A DNA stretch of 64,000 nucleotides from Rhizobium indicum (GCF_005862305.2 NZ_CP054021.1:1736001-1800000); one strand, 5' to 3'. Positions 19,428 to 29,171 are shown, counted from the first letter of the stretch. The notes: generated by a model not told the origin, from the letters alone. Program-made: numbers and translations.

Positions 19428-20951
19428 TCAGACATCACCGCCCGCCCTCTTCCGATCCTCGGCCTGTGCAGCAAGGATTTCCTTCACCTTGGCGACGAGG
19501 TCGGCTTCCGGCGCCGTCTCCTGCGCGACGCGCGCTTCGCGCCAGCTGGCATTGTCCTCGATCTCGCCAGAGAGCCGCTTGCCTTCGATCAGATCCTTGA
19601 TCTGCACCACACCTTCGGCGCGCTCGTCGCCGCCCTGGATGATGGCGACGGGGCAGCCGCGGCGATCGGCATATTTCAGCTGGTTGCCGAACTTCTTCCA
19701 ATTGCCCTGGAACATCTCGGCGCGGATGCCGGCGGCGCGCAGTTCCTGCGTCATCTTCTGATAGCGGCCCATCGCCTCGACATCGCCGTCCATGACGGTC
19801 ACCAGCACCGGCTCGATGACCTCACTCGTGCCGAGCTTGCCGAGGTTCTTCAGCGCCGTCATCAGCCTGGAGACGCCGATCGAAAAGCCTGTCGCCGGAA
19901 CCGGCTGGCCCATGAAGCGGGAGACGAGGCCATCATAACGACCGCCGCCTCCGACCGAACCGAAGACGACTTTTTCGCCCTTTTCATTGGTGACGTCAAA
20001 GGTGAGTTCGGCCTCATAGACCGGGCCTGTATAATATTCGAGGCCACGGACAACCGAGGGATCGATCTTGATGCGGTCAGGGCCATAGCCGGCGCTGGTA
20101 ACCAACGCACCGATGAAATTCAGCTCCTCGACGCCTTCGCCACCCCTGGCGGTTCCCGCAACCAGCTCGGCGAGACGGACAGCGCTTTCGGCATAGTCCG
20201 TGATGCCGACAAAGAACAGCACCTTGTCGATCTGCTCCTTGTCGAGACCGGCGCCCTTGGTGAAGTCGCCGGATTCATCCTTGCGGCCGGGACCGAGCAG
20301 CAGGGCCACGCCCTCCGGGCCAAACTTGTCGAGCTTGTCGATGGCGCGCAGCACGTTCAGCCGCTGGCCGGCCTTGTCGTCGCCGCCGAGACCGATAGCT
20401 TCGAGCACGCCATCCAGAACCTTGCGGTTATTGACGCGGATGAGGTAATCGCCGCGCTTGATGCCGAGGGCTTCCAGCGTATCGGCCATCATCATGCACA
20501 TTTCCGCATCGGCCTGAACACCAGGCGCACCGACTGTATCGGCATCGAACTGCATGAACTGACGGAAGCGGCCGGGGCCTGGCTTCTCGTTGCGGAAGAC
20601 GTAGCCGGCGCGATAGGTGCGATAAGGCAGCTGGATCTCGTTGAAATTCTCGGCGACATGACGGGCGAGCGGCGCCGTCAGGTCGTAGCGCAGCGACATC
20701 CATTGCTCGTCATCGTCCTGCAGCGAGAAGACGCCCTCGTTCGGCCGGTCGCTGTCGGGCAGGAACTTGCCAAGCGCATCGGTATATTCGAACAGCGGCG
20801 TTTCGAGCGGATCGAAACCATAATGCTCATAGACTTCCCGGATCTTTGCCGTCATCTCGTTGACGGCGCGGATGTCGGCGGCCGTGCGGTCGACGAAGCC
20901 GCGTGGCAGGCGGGCCTTGAGCTTTTGCGGTTTCTTCTGCTTGTCGTTCAT
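19428..20951 (-). CDS. hisS: Histidyl-tRNA synthetase
   Basis: A 507-residue class II synthetase that charges tRNA-His. Motif 2 lies in [22 protein letters not shown], and the histidine-specific motifs [14 protein letters not shown] and [12 protein letters not shown] are intact, followed by the anticodon-binding domain. The start at 20951 ([12 protein letters not shown]) has no competing homology upstream; the open frame to 21014 is ignored. Longer than the E. coli enzyme (424 residues), which is usual for alpha-proteobacteria. It heads hisS-hisZ-hisG, with the stop codon only four bases from the palindromic element. Confidence 0.96.
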   Translation of the reverse strand: MNDKQKKPQKLKARLPRGFVDRTAADIRAVNEMTAKIREVYEHYGFDPLETPLFEYTDALGKFLPDSDRPNEGVFSLQDDDEQWMSLRYDLTAPLARHVAENFNEIQLPYRTYRAGYVFRNEKPGPGRFRQFMQFDADTVGAPGVQADAEMCMMMADTLEALGIKRGDYLIRVNNRKVLDGVLEAIGLGGDDKAGQRLNVLRAIDKLDKFGPEGVALLLGPGRKDESGDFTKGAGLDKEQIDKVLFFVGITDYAESAVRLAELVAGTARGGEGVEELNFIGALVTSAGYGPDRIKIDPSVVRGLEYYTGPVYEAELTFDVTNEKGEKVVFGSVGGGGRYDGLVSRFMGQPVPATGFSIGVSRLMTALKNLGKLGTSEVIEPVLVTVMDGDVEAMGRYQKMTQELRAAGIRAEMFQGNWKKFGNQLKYADRRGCPVAIIQGGDERAEGVVQIKDLIEGKRLSGEIEDNASWREARVAQETAPEADLVAKVKEILAAQAEDRKRAGGDV

Positions 20952-21081
20952 TTCCGGGGATTCCACTGACTGTGACAGTGGCGGTTTCCTAGCGGATTGG
21001 GCGGGGAGCGGCAAGGGCGAAGGCCCTTGATCTCAAGCCCGGAATCGATTGAACGAAGAGGCGTCCATCAGAAATGCGGAT

Positions 21082-21843
21082 ATGTTCATGATCACCGAGG
21101 CGCTTCTCTATGCCGCGACCCTGCCGCTGACCGGCAAGCCGCATCGAAAGTTCATCCGCTATTCCGTCAATCTCTGGTCGCGGGCCGGGCGCTGCGCCGG
21201 GGATTGGGCCGAACATGAGGAGATGAGCCGGAAGGCGATCCTGGCGGCAGCGGCGGGTCTCAGGCAGAAGCGGACCGCGGTCGTCCTCGGCTCCGGCCTG
21301 TTACGCGATGTGCCGATCGAAGCGCTGGCGAGAGATTTCGACACCGTGGTGCTGGTCGATCTCGTTCATCTCGCCTCGGTGCGCCTGTGGCTGTCAGCCA
21401 AAGGCTACCGCAATGTCCGGCTGATAGAGCGCGATCTCTCCGGCTATGATGAGCTCGCCGCCGGCCGCGAACCCGAACCGCTCGGCTTCCTGCGCGGCGT
21501 GCCCTATCTCGATCTGGTGGTATCCGCCAACCTCTTGTCGCAGATCGGCCGCGGCGTGAAACGGCGCCATGAGGCCGAGGCCGGGCGAATGCCTGAAGAC
21601 GCGATGGAAAGGCTGATCGCGGCGCACCTGACCGGACTTTCGGTCCTTCCCTGCCGCAGCTGCCTGGTGACCGACATCGCCTATGCCGTCATCGACCGCA
21701 ATGGCAGGACGCATGAAGAGGCCGACCTGCTGCACGGCGTTTTGCCGCCAACGGCAAAAGCGGCCTGGACATGGCCGGTCGCCCCGCTCGGCGAAGAGAG
21801 CAAGGATTATAGGATCGAGCACAAGGTCATCGCTGCATGGTGA
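21082..21843 (+). CDS. Hypothetical protein, possible Rossmann-fold
   Basis: About 253 residues from the ATG at 21082; a TTG at 21049 in the same frame could add 11 residues. A nucleotide-binding-like turn is seen in TAVVLGSGLLRDVPIEAL, followed by VVLVDLVHLASVRLW, which resembles the first two strands of a SAM-dependent methyltransferase or dehydrogenase. The later part has PYLDLVVSANLLSQIG, as at methyltransferase motif IV. No exact family is recognised, and the link is weak. The gene is divergent from hisS, with about 130 bases between the starts. Confidence 0.75.
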   Translation: MFMITEALLYAATLPLTGKPHRKFIRYSVNLWSRAGRCAGDWAEHEEMSRKAILAAAAGLRQKRTAVVLGSGLLRDVPIEALARDFDTVVLVDLVHLASVRLWLSAKGYRNVRLIERDLSGYDELAAGREPEPLGFLRGVPYLDLVVSANLLSQIGRGVKRRHEAEAGRMPEDAMERLIAAHLTGLSVLPCRSCLVTDIAYAVIDRNGRTHEEADLLHGVLPPTAKAAWTWPVAPLGEESKDYRIEHKVIAAW

Positions 21844-21866
21844 CCAGGATGTGACCGCCGATCGGC

Positions 21867-21895
21867 TTGGCTTGTATCCAGCCTTCGCCTATAAA
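21867..21895 (+). promoter_or_regulatory. Candidate promoter placing a near-leaderless start
   Basis: TTGGCT (21867-21872), 17 bases, then TATAAA (21890-21895). Transcription would start about 21902, within a few bases of the ATG codons at 21901 and 21907. No ribosome site precedes either codon. Confidence 0.45.
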
Positions 21896-21900
21896 ACAGC

Positions 21901-22266
21901 ATGCGCATGCTTGCCCTCATCACGATGTTTCTCGGCTGGCTGGTCTACAGCGCCATGTCCGCATGGGCCGGCTGTCCGACCTGTGCGTCGATGGATGCGC
22001 CGGTCGTCGTCGAAAACGGTATGCACCATGAGATGGCTGGCATGGATAGGCATGGGGCGGCTGATACGGCCGATCCGTTGAAAGACCCGTGCGCCACCGG
22101 CAACTCCGCGCATATGCCGCTATGCGCCGCCTGTCTTCTGCTGCCAGCGACGGTGACGGTCATGGATGGCGGAAAGTCCATTTTCGGCTATCCCGCCCCG
22201 GCGCCTGCCCGCGCCCTGGACGACGACAAGCCGACACCGCAGCCGCCCCCTCCCCGACTGTCCTGA
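21901..22266 (+). CDS. Small secreted Cys/Met/His-rich protein, DUF2946-like
   Basis: A 121-residue protein with a signal peptide ending near SAMSAWA. The mature part has CPTCAS, then a His/Met-rich stretch ([11 protein letters not shown]), then [11 protein letters not shown], and a proline-rich end. The pattern of paired cysteines with Met and His is like the DUF2946 family seen near copper resistance genes. Starts at 21901 or 21907 (both ATG). The following gene, 73 bases on, encodes a DUF305 protein that is also common in metal-related clusters, so a periplasmic metal function is inferred. No direct proof. Confidence 0.7.
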   Translation: MRMLALITMFLGWLVYSAMSAWAGCPTCASMDAPVVVENGMHHEMAGMDRHGAADTADPLKDPCATGNSAHMPLCAACLLLPATVTVMDGGKSIFGYPAPAPARALDDDKPTPQPPPPRLS

Positions 22267-22339
22267 CACGACGACCATCCATGCCAATCAGGTGGTTTGG
22301 CCGCCTGGAGACCTATGTCAGACAGAGGAAGGAACTCTC

Positions 22340-22699
22340 ATGTCTTTGAAAATCATCATCCTCACCGCAATGCTCGCCATCATTGCCGCTCCCGTCCTTG
22401 CCGAAGACAAGCCGATGGACATGAGCAAGCCGATGGGCAACCACGATGCGGCAGGCCACGCCTTCAGCGAGGCGAATGCCAAGATGCACAAGGATATGAT
22501 GATCGAATATAGCGGCGACGCCGATGCGGATTTCGTCCGCGGCATGATCCCGCATCATCAGGGTGCGATCGATATGGCCAGGATCGAGCTGCAATACGGA
22601 AAAGATCCCGATATCCGCAAACTCGCCGAATCCGTCATCAAGGCGCAGGAAGCCGAGATCGCCGAGATGAACGCCTGGCTCAAGGCCCACGGCAAGTAA
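22340..22699 (+). CDS. DUF305 family secreted protein
   Basis: A 119-residue protein. The start at 22340 has a strong ribosome site (GGAAGGAA) and gives a signal peptide ending at VLAED; the longer open frame upstream is rejected. The DUF305 core is clear: [20 protein letters not shown], with the paired histidines typical of this ferritin-like helical family, then [22 protein letters not shown]305 proteins occur with copper and silver resistance genes. It probably forms a unit with the Cys-rich gene upstream and is closed by a strong hairpin. Confidence 0.92.
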   Translation: MSLKIIILTAMLAIIAAPVLAEDKPMDMSKPMGNHDAAGHAFSEANAKMHKDMMIEYSGDADADFVRGMIPHHQGAIDMARIELQYGKDPDIRKLAESVIKAQEAEIAEMNAWLKAHGK

Positions 22700-22718
22700 T
22701 CGATCGTTGGTGAAAAGG

Positions 22719-22744
22719 GGAACGCCGGAAATGTCCGGCGTTCC
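22719..22744. terminator. Hairpin terminator after the DUF305 gene
   Basis: A perfect 11-bp stem (GGAACGCCGGA and TCCGGCGTTCC) with a 4-base loop, between convergent genes. U tracts are short, so efficiency is uncertain. Confidence 0.7.
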
Positions 22745-22765
22745 TCAAGACTTATGTTGGCGATC

Positions 22766-23815
22766 TCAGTCCTTCGGCTCGAAATCGGCCGGGCGGCGGC
22801 CGGCGCCCTGTCGCGCCAGCATCCAGCCCGGATATTCGGGCGCAAGCGCGCTTACCTCATCGAGCCTCTTCATATCGCCTTCATCGAGCTTCAGCTTGAC
22901 GGCGGCAAGGTTCTGGTCGAGCTGGTCGACACGCTTGGCGCCGATGATGACTGTGGTGACGAAAGGCTTGGCGAGGATATAGGCGAGCGCCACGGTGGCG
23001 ACGCTGACGCCGTGCTTTTCGGCGACCTCGCGCATGACGGCGACGCAGGCCCAGGCCTTGTTCGTGTCGACCGGCGGGAAATCAAAACTGGCGCGGCGGC
23101 CTTCGCCGTTGCCGGGCGCGCCGGGACCGTACTTGCCGGAGAGCAGACCGCCGGCGAGCGGCGACCAGACCATCAGGCCAAGCTTTTCCTCCTGCATCAT
23201 CGGCACGATGTCGCGTTCGAGATCGCGGCCGGCGATGGAATAATAGGCCTGCACAGTTTCGAAACGGGCAAAGCCGCGACGTTCGGAGAGGCCGAGTGCC
23301 TTGGAAATGCGCCAGGCCTGCCAGTTGGAGACGCCGATGTAACGCACGAGACCGCGGGACACGAGATCGTCAAGAGCGCGCAGCGTCTCCTCGATCGGCG
23401 TCACCGTGTCGGTCGCGTGGATCTGATAGAGGTCGATATGGTCGGTCTGCAGGCGTTCGAGGCTCGCCTCGACCGAATCCATGATGTGGCCGCGCGAGGC
23501 GCCGCGGTCGTTCGGCTTGTCGCCCATAACGCCGTAGACCTTGGTGGCGATGACGACGTCCTTGCGCTTGACGTCTAGGTTCTTCAGCGCCTGGCCGAGC
23601 AACCTTTCGGACTCGCCGGATGAATAGACATCGGCCGTGTCGATGAAATTGACGCCTGATGCAAGGGACCGCTCGACGATCCGGTCGGCGGCATTCTGGT
23701 CGACATCGGCGATGGCGCCCCACATACTGCCCTGTTTGGCTTCGCCGAAGGTCATCGTACCCAGGCAGATTTCCGAGACGAAAAGTCCCGTATTTCCGAG
23801 TTGATTGTAACGCAT
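22766..23815 (-). CDS. Aldo/keto reductase
   Basis: A 349-residue NADPH-dependent oxidoreductase of the aldo/keto reductase superfamily with a TIM-barrel fold. The catalytic tetrad is present: Asp59 and Tyr64 in FIDTADVYSSG, Lys92 in VVIATKVYG, His133 in LYQIHATD. The start at 23815 (MRYNQLGNTGL) matches family N-termini; ten extra in-frame codons upstream are ignored. Similar proteins reduce sugars or xenobiotic carbonyls; the substrate cannot be told. It is divergent from the HAD hydrolase gene with about 230 bases between. Confidence 0.94.
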   Translation of the reverse strand: MRYNQLGNTGLFVSEICLGTMTFGEAKQGSMWGAIADVDQNAADRIVERSLASGVNFIDTADVYSSGESERLLGQALKNLDVKRKDVVIATKVYGVMGDKPNDRGASRGHIMDSVEASLERLQTDHIDLYQIHATDTVTPIEETLRALDDLVSRGLVRYIGVSNWQAWRISKALGLSERRGFARFETVQAYYSIAGRDLERDIVPMMQEEKLGLMVWSPLAGGLLSGKYGPGAPGNGEGRRASFDFPPVDTNKAWACVAVMREVAEKHGVSVATVALAYILAKPFVTTVIIGAKRVDQLDQNLAAVKLKLDEGDMKRLDEVSALAPEYPGWMLARQGAGRRPADFEPKD

Positions 23816-24047
23816 GGTCGAAAAAATCCTTTGTGTCTGCCGCAAGAGGGGCTTGCGAACTGCTGAACTTCATTTTTTGATTATTGGCCTGCATTATGAC
23901 AGGCACAGCCGTGGCTGGCTGCAAGTGAGGCGATTTCCATGTAGTGCGGCGGCGGCGCTTTTCAACGCCGCGCATGCCGCGCCAGAACGCCCTTGTCTCG
24001 ACACAGGCAGCCGATAGATTGCCGGCCACATTTTAAGAGGTACGCAT

Positions 24048-24752
24048 ATGACGACGCGACCACTGACCACGATCGGCTTCGATGCCGACGATACACTCTG
24101 GCAAAACGAACAATATTACCGGCTGACGGAGGCGCATTTCACCGGGCTTCTCGCCGATTTCGCCGAAGGACCGAAGATTTCCGAACGGCTGCTGGAAGCC
24201 GAGAAACGCAACCTTCGCCATTACGGCTTCGGCATCAAGGGTTTCACGCTGTCGATGATCGAGACGGCGATCGAGATCACCGAGGGCAAGATTCCGGCCG
24301 GTGTGATCGCCAAGATCCTCGATACCGGCCGCGAACTGCTATCCCATCCCGTCGAGACCATGCCGCATGTGCGCGACACGCTGGAGGCGCTTGCCGGCAA
24401 ATACCTGCTTGTCATGATCACCAAGGGCGATCTCTTCGATCAGGAGCGAAAGCTTGCCCAATCCGGGCTCGGCGACTTCTTCGATGCCGTCGAGATCGTC
24501 TCCGACAAGACGGCGGTCACCTATCGCCGCATCTTCGCCAAGGTCGGCGACGGGCCGGAGCGAGCGATGATGGTCGGCAATTCGCTGAAATCGGACATCG
24601 TGCCGGCGATCGCCGCCGGCAGCTACGGCGTCTTCGTGCCACACGAACTGACCTGGGTGCTGGAACATGTGGACGAGCCGAAAGAGGCGCCGCGTTTCCG
24701 CAAGATCGACCACCTCGGCGAATTGCGCGACCTGATCGACCGGCTCGGCTAG
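24048..24752 (+). CDS. HAD-family hydrolase
   Basis: A 234-residue haloacid dehalogenase-like phosphatase. The nucleophile motif is FDADDTLW with Asp12 and Asp14, motif II is the VMITKGD region, and motif IV lies in MMVGNSLKSDIVPAIAAG. There is a helical cap of the class I type. No signal peptide is present. The stop codon TAG coincides with the first bases of a dispersed intergenic repeat, so the gene end may have been set by insertion of that element. Substrate unknown. Confidence 0.9.
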   Translation: MTTRPLTTIGFDADDTLWQNEQYYRLTEAHFTGLLADFAEGPKISERLLEAEKRNLRHYGFGIKGFTLSMIETAIEITEGKIPAGVIAKILDTGRELLSHPVETMPHVRDTLEALAGKYLLVMITKGDLFDQERKLAQSGLGDFFDAVEIVSDKTAVTYRRIFAKVGDGPERAMMVGNSLKSDIVPAIAAGSYGVFVPHELTWVLEHVDEPKEAPRFRKIDHLGELRDLIDRLG

Positions 24753-24854
24753 AGCGGTTCAGCTTTTAACGGAAACGTAGGACCGCTCTAGCCTTTTGTT
24801 TTTGCGCAATTCCGGACGGAACACCGCTTCGCACTTTTCCTGGAATTGCTCTAA
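24750..24854. repeat. Dispersed intergenic repeat, family C
   Basis: An element of about 105 bp made of two imperfect hairpins: AGAGCGGT (24751) with ACCGCTCT (24782), and GCAATTCC (24806) with GGAATTGC (24842). I recognise this type as a frequent rhizobial intergenic sequence; only one copy occurs here. Its first three bases supply the stop codon of the HAD gene. Confidence 0.7.
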
Positions 24855-24873
24855 GCCGGGCGCTACCTCTGCC

Positions 24874-25376
24874 TCATTGCGGCTTCGGCGGGGCCTTCGG
24901 GAACAGCGACGGGCGCTCCGGCTCGGCCGGCGGTTTCGGCTGCTGCGGAGCAGCCGCCAGCGGCTCGATCAGGATGCGGAAGGGAGCGCCGAGGCCGCGG
25001 CGCGGCGAGACCTTGGAATAATAGGGACGCAGCAGCCAGGTGGCGTTTTCCTTGATCGTCGTCTCGAAGCTCATGCCGTCCTCGTCTGTGCCGAAGAAAG
25101 CCTCGTCATCGGGTTTCGACAGGTCGAAAATCGCCAGGAAGGCAAATTTGCTTTTCGTCGAAAAGCTGATCTTCAGGTGCTGGCCGGCGCGCACCGGCAG
25201 CGTATAGACATGGCCATTGCCGAACTTCGTCCAGCCCTTCAATTGCATGGTGACGGCCGGGAATTGCAGCTTCTCCAGCTTTTCGCCGGGATCGAGCTGC
25301 GGCGTCTGCGCCATGGCGGAGACGGTCAGGAAAAACAGGGCAGCGGCGGCGATCAATGTTTTCACGGAGTGATCTT

Positions 25377-25380
<4 letters not shown>
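24874..25380 (-). CDS. Exported protein of unknown function
   Basis: A 168-residue protein with a clear signal peptide (LIAAAALFFLTVSAMAQ). The mature part looks beta-rich: LQFPAVTMQLKGWTKFGNGHVYTLPVRAGQHLKISF resembles the inhibitor or g-type-lysozyme-inhibitor-like folds that counter stress on the envelope, but this is weak. The end is proline-rich and probably disordered. The ATG overlaps the tag stop codon by four bases (ATGA), so it is translationally coupled to a DNA repair gene, with no evident functional link. Confidence 0.78.
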
Positions 25381-26006
<626 letters not shown>

Positions 26007-26235
26007 GATCCTTCATTCTGCGGGGATCCGCTTCGTTCTCTGCTCATGATTCCGGCTTTACCATTTGCAAACCGTCTTTCCAAACCGAACGGTAACCCTG
26101 ACGAAAAGTTTATCCGGTCGGTCGGCTTTTCATGAATCGATCTTTACCATTCGCTGGCGGATCGGGTGGCAGCGTCATTCCCGGGCGGAACATCTCCGCC
26201 AGCGCATTTTCGGTCATTTGTAGAGAGTTCGTCCG

Positions 26236-26985
26236 ATGATGAAACAGCTTGTTCTTGCCGCAGCCCTCTTCGGCATCTTCTCCACGGCCGCCCTTGCAGA
26301 CGACCGCTATGCCACCCGCCCGCCCGTCGTGCTCAGCCCCGATCTGACCGCGCCCTGGATCAATCAGCTGGGCGGTGGCAGGGTTCGTCCTGTCGTCTAT
26401 CAGCGGCCGGTCATCCGCCAGCAGCAGCGCGGCCTTTTCCAGCGCCGCGTACTGCGCCAGGCGCCGCAGGCGGCACCGCAGACCGTTTCGGCGATCAATC
26501 CCGGCATTCCGTCGATCCGCCGTCCGATCGAGCCGCAATACCTGCCGCAGATGGTCGATTACGACACCGCGGAAAAGCCCGGCACGATCGTTATCGATAC
26601 CAACAACCGGTTCCTCTATCTGGTGATGCAAGGCGGCAAGGCGCGGCGCTACGGCGTCGGCGTCGGCAAGCCGGGGTTCGAATGGGCAGGCGCCCACAAG
26701 ATCACCCGCAAGACCGAATGGCCGGATTGGACACCGCCTTCCGAGATGATCAACCGCGAAGCCGCCAAGGGCCATTACCTGCCGGCGCGCATGGATGGCG
26801 GGGCGGAAAACCCGCTCGGCGCCCGCGCCATGTATCTCGGCTCGACACTTTACCGCATCCACGGCACCAACGCCCCCTGGTCGATCGGCAGCGCCGTTTC
26901 CTCCGGCTGCATCCGCCTGCGCAACGAAGACGTCGTCGACCTCTACGACCGCGTCAATGTGGGGACCCGCGTCATCGTCATGTAA
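26236..26985 (+). CDS. L,D-transpeptidase (YkuD domain)
   Basis: A 249-residue exported protein with a signal peptide ending near TAALA. A basic, Gln/Pro-rich linker (about 45-85) is followed by a YkuD catalytic domain (about 113-249) with His209 in IHGTN and the catalytic Cys225 in SSGCIR. These enzymes make 3-3 peptidoglycan cross-links or attach outer-membrane proteins to peptidoglycan, the latter being established in Rhizobiales and Brucella. A second paralogue starts 240 bases downstream. The two share the EWP-WTPP-EM and NPLGARAMYL motifs. Confidence 0.94.
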   Translation: MMKQLVLAAALFGIFSTAALADDRYATRPPVVLSPDLTAPWINQLGGGRVRPVVYQRPVIRQQQRGLFQRRVLRQAPQAAPQTVSAINPGIPSIRRPIEPQYLPQMVDYDTAEKPGTIVIDTNNRFLYLVMQGGKARRYGVGVGKPGFEWAGAHKITRKTEWPDWTPPSEMINREAAKGHYLPARMDGGAENPLGARAMYLGSTLYRIHGTNAPWSIGSAVSSGCIRLRNEDVVDLYDRVNVGTRVIVM

Positions 26986-26999
26986 CGGCGGCGCAATAC

Positions 27000-27107
27000 T
27001 TACAGTGCCGCGCGTCCTTTCTGACGCGCAAAGAGCGCTGTAATCCTTTAAATTGCTGCATAATTTCTCCTTAAGTCGATTCCGATTTGAGGATAAATTA
27101 TGCAGTG
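27000..27107. repeat. Dispersed intergenic repeat, family D (copy 1)
   Basis: An element of about 108 bp between the two L,D-transpeptidase genes. It begins TACAGTGCCGCGCGTCCTTT and ends in a hairpin around CCTTAAGTCGATTCCGATTTGAGG and TATGCAGTGG (broken here only by a loop). Related copies are at 62817-62920 and a partial one at 41271-41313. Confidence 0.75.
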
Positions 27108-27224
27108 GAAGCCGCAAGAACATCCGGCTCCCCTTCTCCAAAAATGCTTTATCCGGCCACACCGATCTTGAATCGGGCAGAAGTTCATGTAGCTTCGAGC
27201 GGATTTGCTTGAGGGGAATCGATC

Positions 27225-27917
27225 ATGATCAAACTAATGCCGGGTCTGGCTGCTGCCGGACTTGTCCTATCCTTGATGTCCACATCCGCCTTTGCTGCAC
27301 CCGCCGGCTCCGCGTCCGACAATGCACGGCGCCCGGCGCAGATCGTGCGCGTCGCGCAGATGCCGAAATATGTGAAGCCGCAGTTCAAGCGCAAGAAAGT
27401 GCGCCTGGTAACGACGGAAGCCACCGGCACCGTCATCATCGATACCAACAACAAATATCTCTACCTCGTCGAAGGCAACAATCGCGCCACCCGCTACGGC
27501 ATCGGCGTCGGTCGCGACGGCTTCGGCTGGTCGGGGGTCGTCAAGATCGGCCGCAAGGCCGAATGGCCGAGCTGGACGCCGCCGGCCGAGATGCGCCGCC
27601 GCGAAGCCGCCAAAGGACATATTATTCCTGCTTTCCAGGAAGGCGGCGAGGACAATCCGCTCGGCGCCCGCGCCATGTATCTCTACCAGGGCGGCCGCGA
27701 CACGATCTTCCGCATCCACGGCACCAATCAGCCCTGGACGATCGGCCTCAACATGTCTTCCGGCTGCATCCGGATGATGAACCAGGATGTGACCCATCTC
27801 TACGATCGCGCGCCTGTCGGCACCAAGGTGATCGTCATCGGCCCCGGCAACAGGCAGGGCAAGGTGGCGTTCGAGGACAGGGGCATCGACGTGCTGCGCA
27901 CCATGTTTGGCGGCTGA
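27225..27917 (+). CDS. L,D-transpeptidase (YkuD domain), second copy
   Basis: A 230-residue exported protein with a signal peptide ending at SAFAAP. The YkuD domain (about 67-215) has His165 in IHGTN and the catalytic Cys181 in SSGCIR. The linker is shorter than in the preceding paralogue, and the C-terminus has an extra segment (GNRQGKVAFEDRGIDVLRTM). The two genes probably arose by tandem duplication and later diverged; a family D repeat now lies between them, so they likely have separate promoters. A hairpin terminator follows. Confidence 0.94.
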   Translation: MIKLMPGLAAAGLVLSLMSTSAFAAPAGSASDNARRPAQIVRVAQMPKYVKPQFKRKKVRLVTTEATGTVIIDTNNKYLYLVEGNNRATRYGIGVGRDGFGWSGVVKIGRKAEWPSWTPPAEMRRREAAKGHIIPAFQEGGEDNPLGARAMYLYQGGRDTIFRIHGTNQPWTIGLNMSSGCIRMMNQDVTHLYDRAPVGTKVIVIGPGNRQGKVAFEDRGIDVLRTMFGG

Positions 27918-27938
27918 GCAACACTTACCAAAAAAACG

Positions 27939-27970
27939 AAAGGCGCAGTTTGACGCGCCTTTTGTTTTGC
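27939..27970 (+). terminator. Rho-independent terminator after second L,D-transpeptidase
   Basis: AAAGGCGC and GCGCCTTT form a perfect 8-bp stem around an 8-base loop, followed by TGTTTTG. Confidence 0.85.
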
Positions 27971-28037
27971 TTAGACTTTGCGGCGAAAAGCTGGCACACG
28001 TGCCTAAGAGTCGACATATTTATTTCGGGGCTATTCA

Positions 28038-28712
28038 ATGACATCTGCGCTGCGTTCCTCAGCTTCCCTGCTTGCGGGCATCGCGTTTTTTACCATCTGT
28101 TCAGCAGTTTCCGCCTCGGCGGAAGACCTGCAATTCTCCATCTACGGCGGCTACCAGACCGCACCGCACAGCGGCGTCGATCTTTCCGACGGAACGAGTT
28201 TCACCGCCGGCTGGGAAGGCAAGTCCTTCGGCAGCCCGCCTTATTACGGTGCCCGCGTCACCTGGTGGCTCGAGAACTTCAACAAGCCGAACTGGGGTAT
28301 CTCGCTCGATTATACCCATGACAAGGTCTATGCGGACGACGATACGCTCGCCAAGGCCGGCTGGTCGCATTTCGAATTCACCGACGGCCTGAACCTGATC
28401 ACGGTGAACGGTCTCTATCGCTTCCAGGATCCGACCCGCCGCTGGACGCCCTATCTCGGCGCCGGTATCGGCGTGAACATTCCGCATGTCGAAGTGATTC
28501 GCCCTGAGGGCAAGACCTGGGCCTATGAATTCGGCGGCGTGACGCTGCAGGCCCAGGCCGGCGTCGACTTCAAGGTGACCGAACGCTGGTCGACCTTCGT
28601 CGAATACAAGGGAACCTATTCGCGCATCGATGTTCCGATCGACAGCGGCGTGGACCTGAAGACCAACATCTTCACGAATGCCGTCAACGTCGGCGTATCG
28701 TTCCACTGGTAA
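28038..28712 (+). CDS. lpxQ: Outer-membrane beta-barrel protein, probable lipid A oxidase LpxQ
   Basis: A 224-residue protein with a signal peptide ending near SAVSASA. The mature part has alternating amphipathic strands (LQFSIYGGYQTAPHSGV, GISLDYTHDKVYADDD, YLGAGIGVNIPHVEV) and ends in VGVSFHW, the aromatic C-terminal signature of outer-membrane barrels. Size and strand pattern fit LpxQ, the rhizobial oxidase that converts the proximal glucosamine of lipid A to 2-amino-2-deoxygluconate in an oxygen-dependent reaction. I assign the name from recognition of the family, not from a search. A general OmpW-like barrel is the alternative. It follows two envelope-acting transpeptidases. Confidence 0.7.
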   Translation: MTSALRSSASLLAGIAFFTICSAVSASAEDLQFSIYGGYQTAPHSGVDLSDGTSFTAGWEGKSFGSPPYYGARVTWWLENFNKPNWGISLDYTHDKVYADDDTLAKAGWSHFEFTDGLNLITVNGLYRFQDPTRRWTPYLGAGIGVNIPHVEVIRPEGKTWAYEFGGVTLQAQAGVDFKVTERWSTFVEYKGTYSRIDVPIDSGVDLKTNIFTNAVNVGVSFHW

Positions 28713-28730
28713 CAAATTTCAGCTGCGGTG

Positions 28731-29171
28731 CTATTTGGTGCCGCAGCTGACCTTGCCCTCGACGGCATAGGGTTTTTCACCGCCTTCGATCGTCAGGGAA
28801 TAGCTGCCGCTGAAATTTGCCGACGGCTTGCCGCGCTCGCCGGCGACAACCACCAGATCCAGCGTTGCGCCGCCGGTGTCATCTTCGCCGCCGTCGAAGA
28901 CTTCCATCAGCAGTTCGCCGTTGCGCGACCAATGGTTGGTCAGGTGCTGCGATTCGAAAACACGCTTTCCGAACACGGCTTCTTGTGCCGGATCCTTGAC
29001 GATCAGCGCGCCGCGGAAATGGTTGAGCTTGTGGCCGGCAGCGCTTTCGAATCCGCTTTCCAGCGTGAAGCGCGCTTCCTTGTCATCGGCGGAACAGAAA
29101 AAACGACTGTCGGCATGGGCGGTGCCTGCCGCACCGAGCAGTCCCGCAAATACGATCATTCCACGCCACAT
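28731..29171 (-). CDS. Exported protein of unknown function
   Basis: A 146-residue protein. The start at 29171 has a good ribosome site (GGGAGG) and gives a signal peptide ending at GTAHAD; a longer frame extends to 29474 but overlaps glcF. The mature part contains FFCSADDKEARFTLESGFE and ends KVSCGTK, so two cysteines near the ends may form a disulfide. No domain is recognised. It is convergent with the LpxQ-like gene (18 bases apart) and lies downstream of glcF by about 65 bases. Confidence 0.8.
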   Translation of the reverse strand: MWRGMIVFAGLLGAAGTAHADSRFFCSADDKEARFTLESGFESAAGHKLNHFRGALIVKDPAQEAVFGKRVFESQHLTNHWSRNGELLMEVFDGGEDDTGGATLDLVVVAGERGKPSANFSGSYSLTIEGGEKPYAVEGKVSCGTK

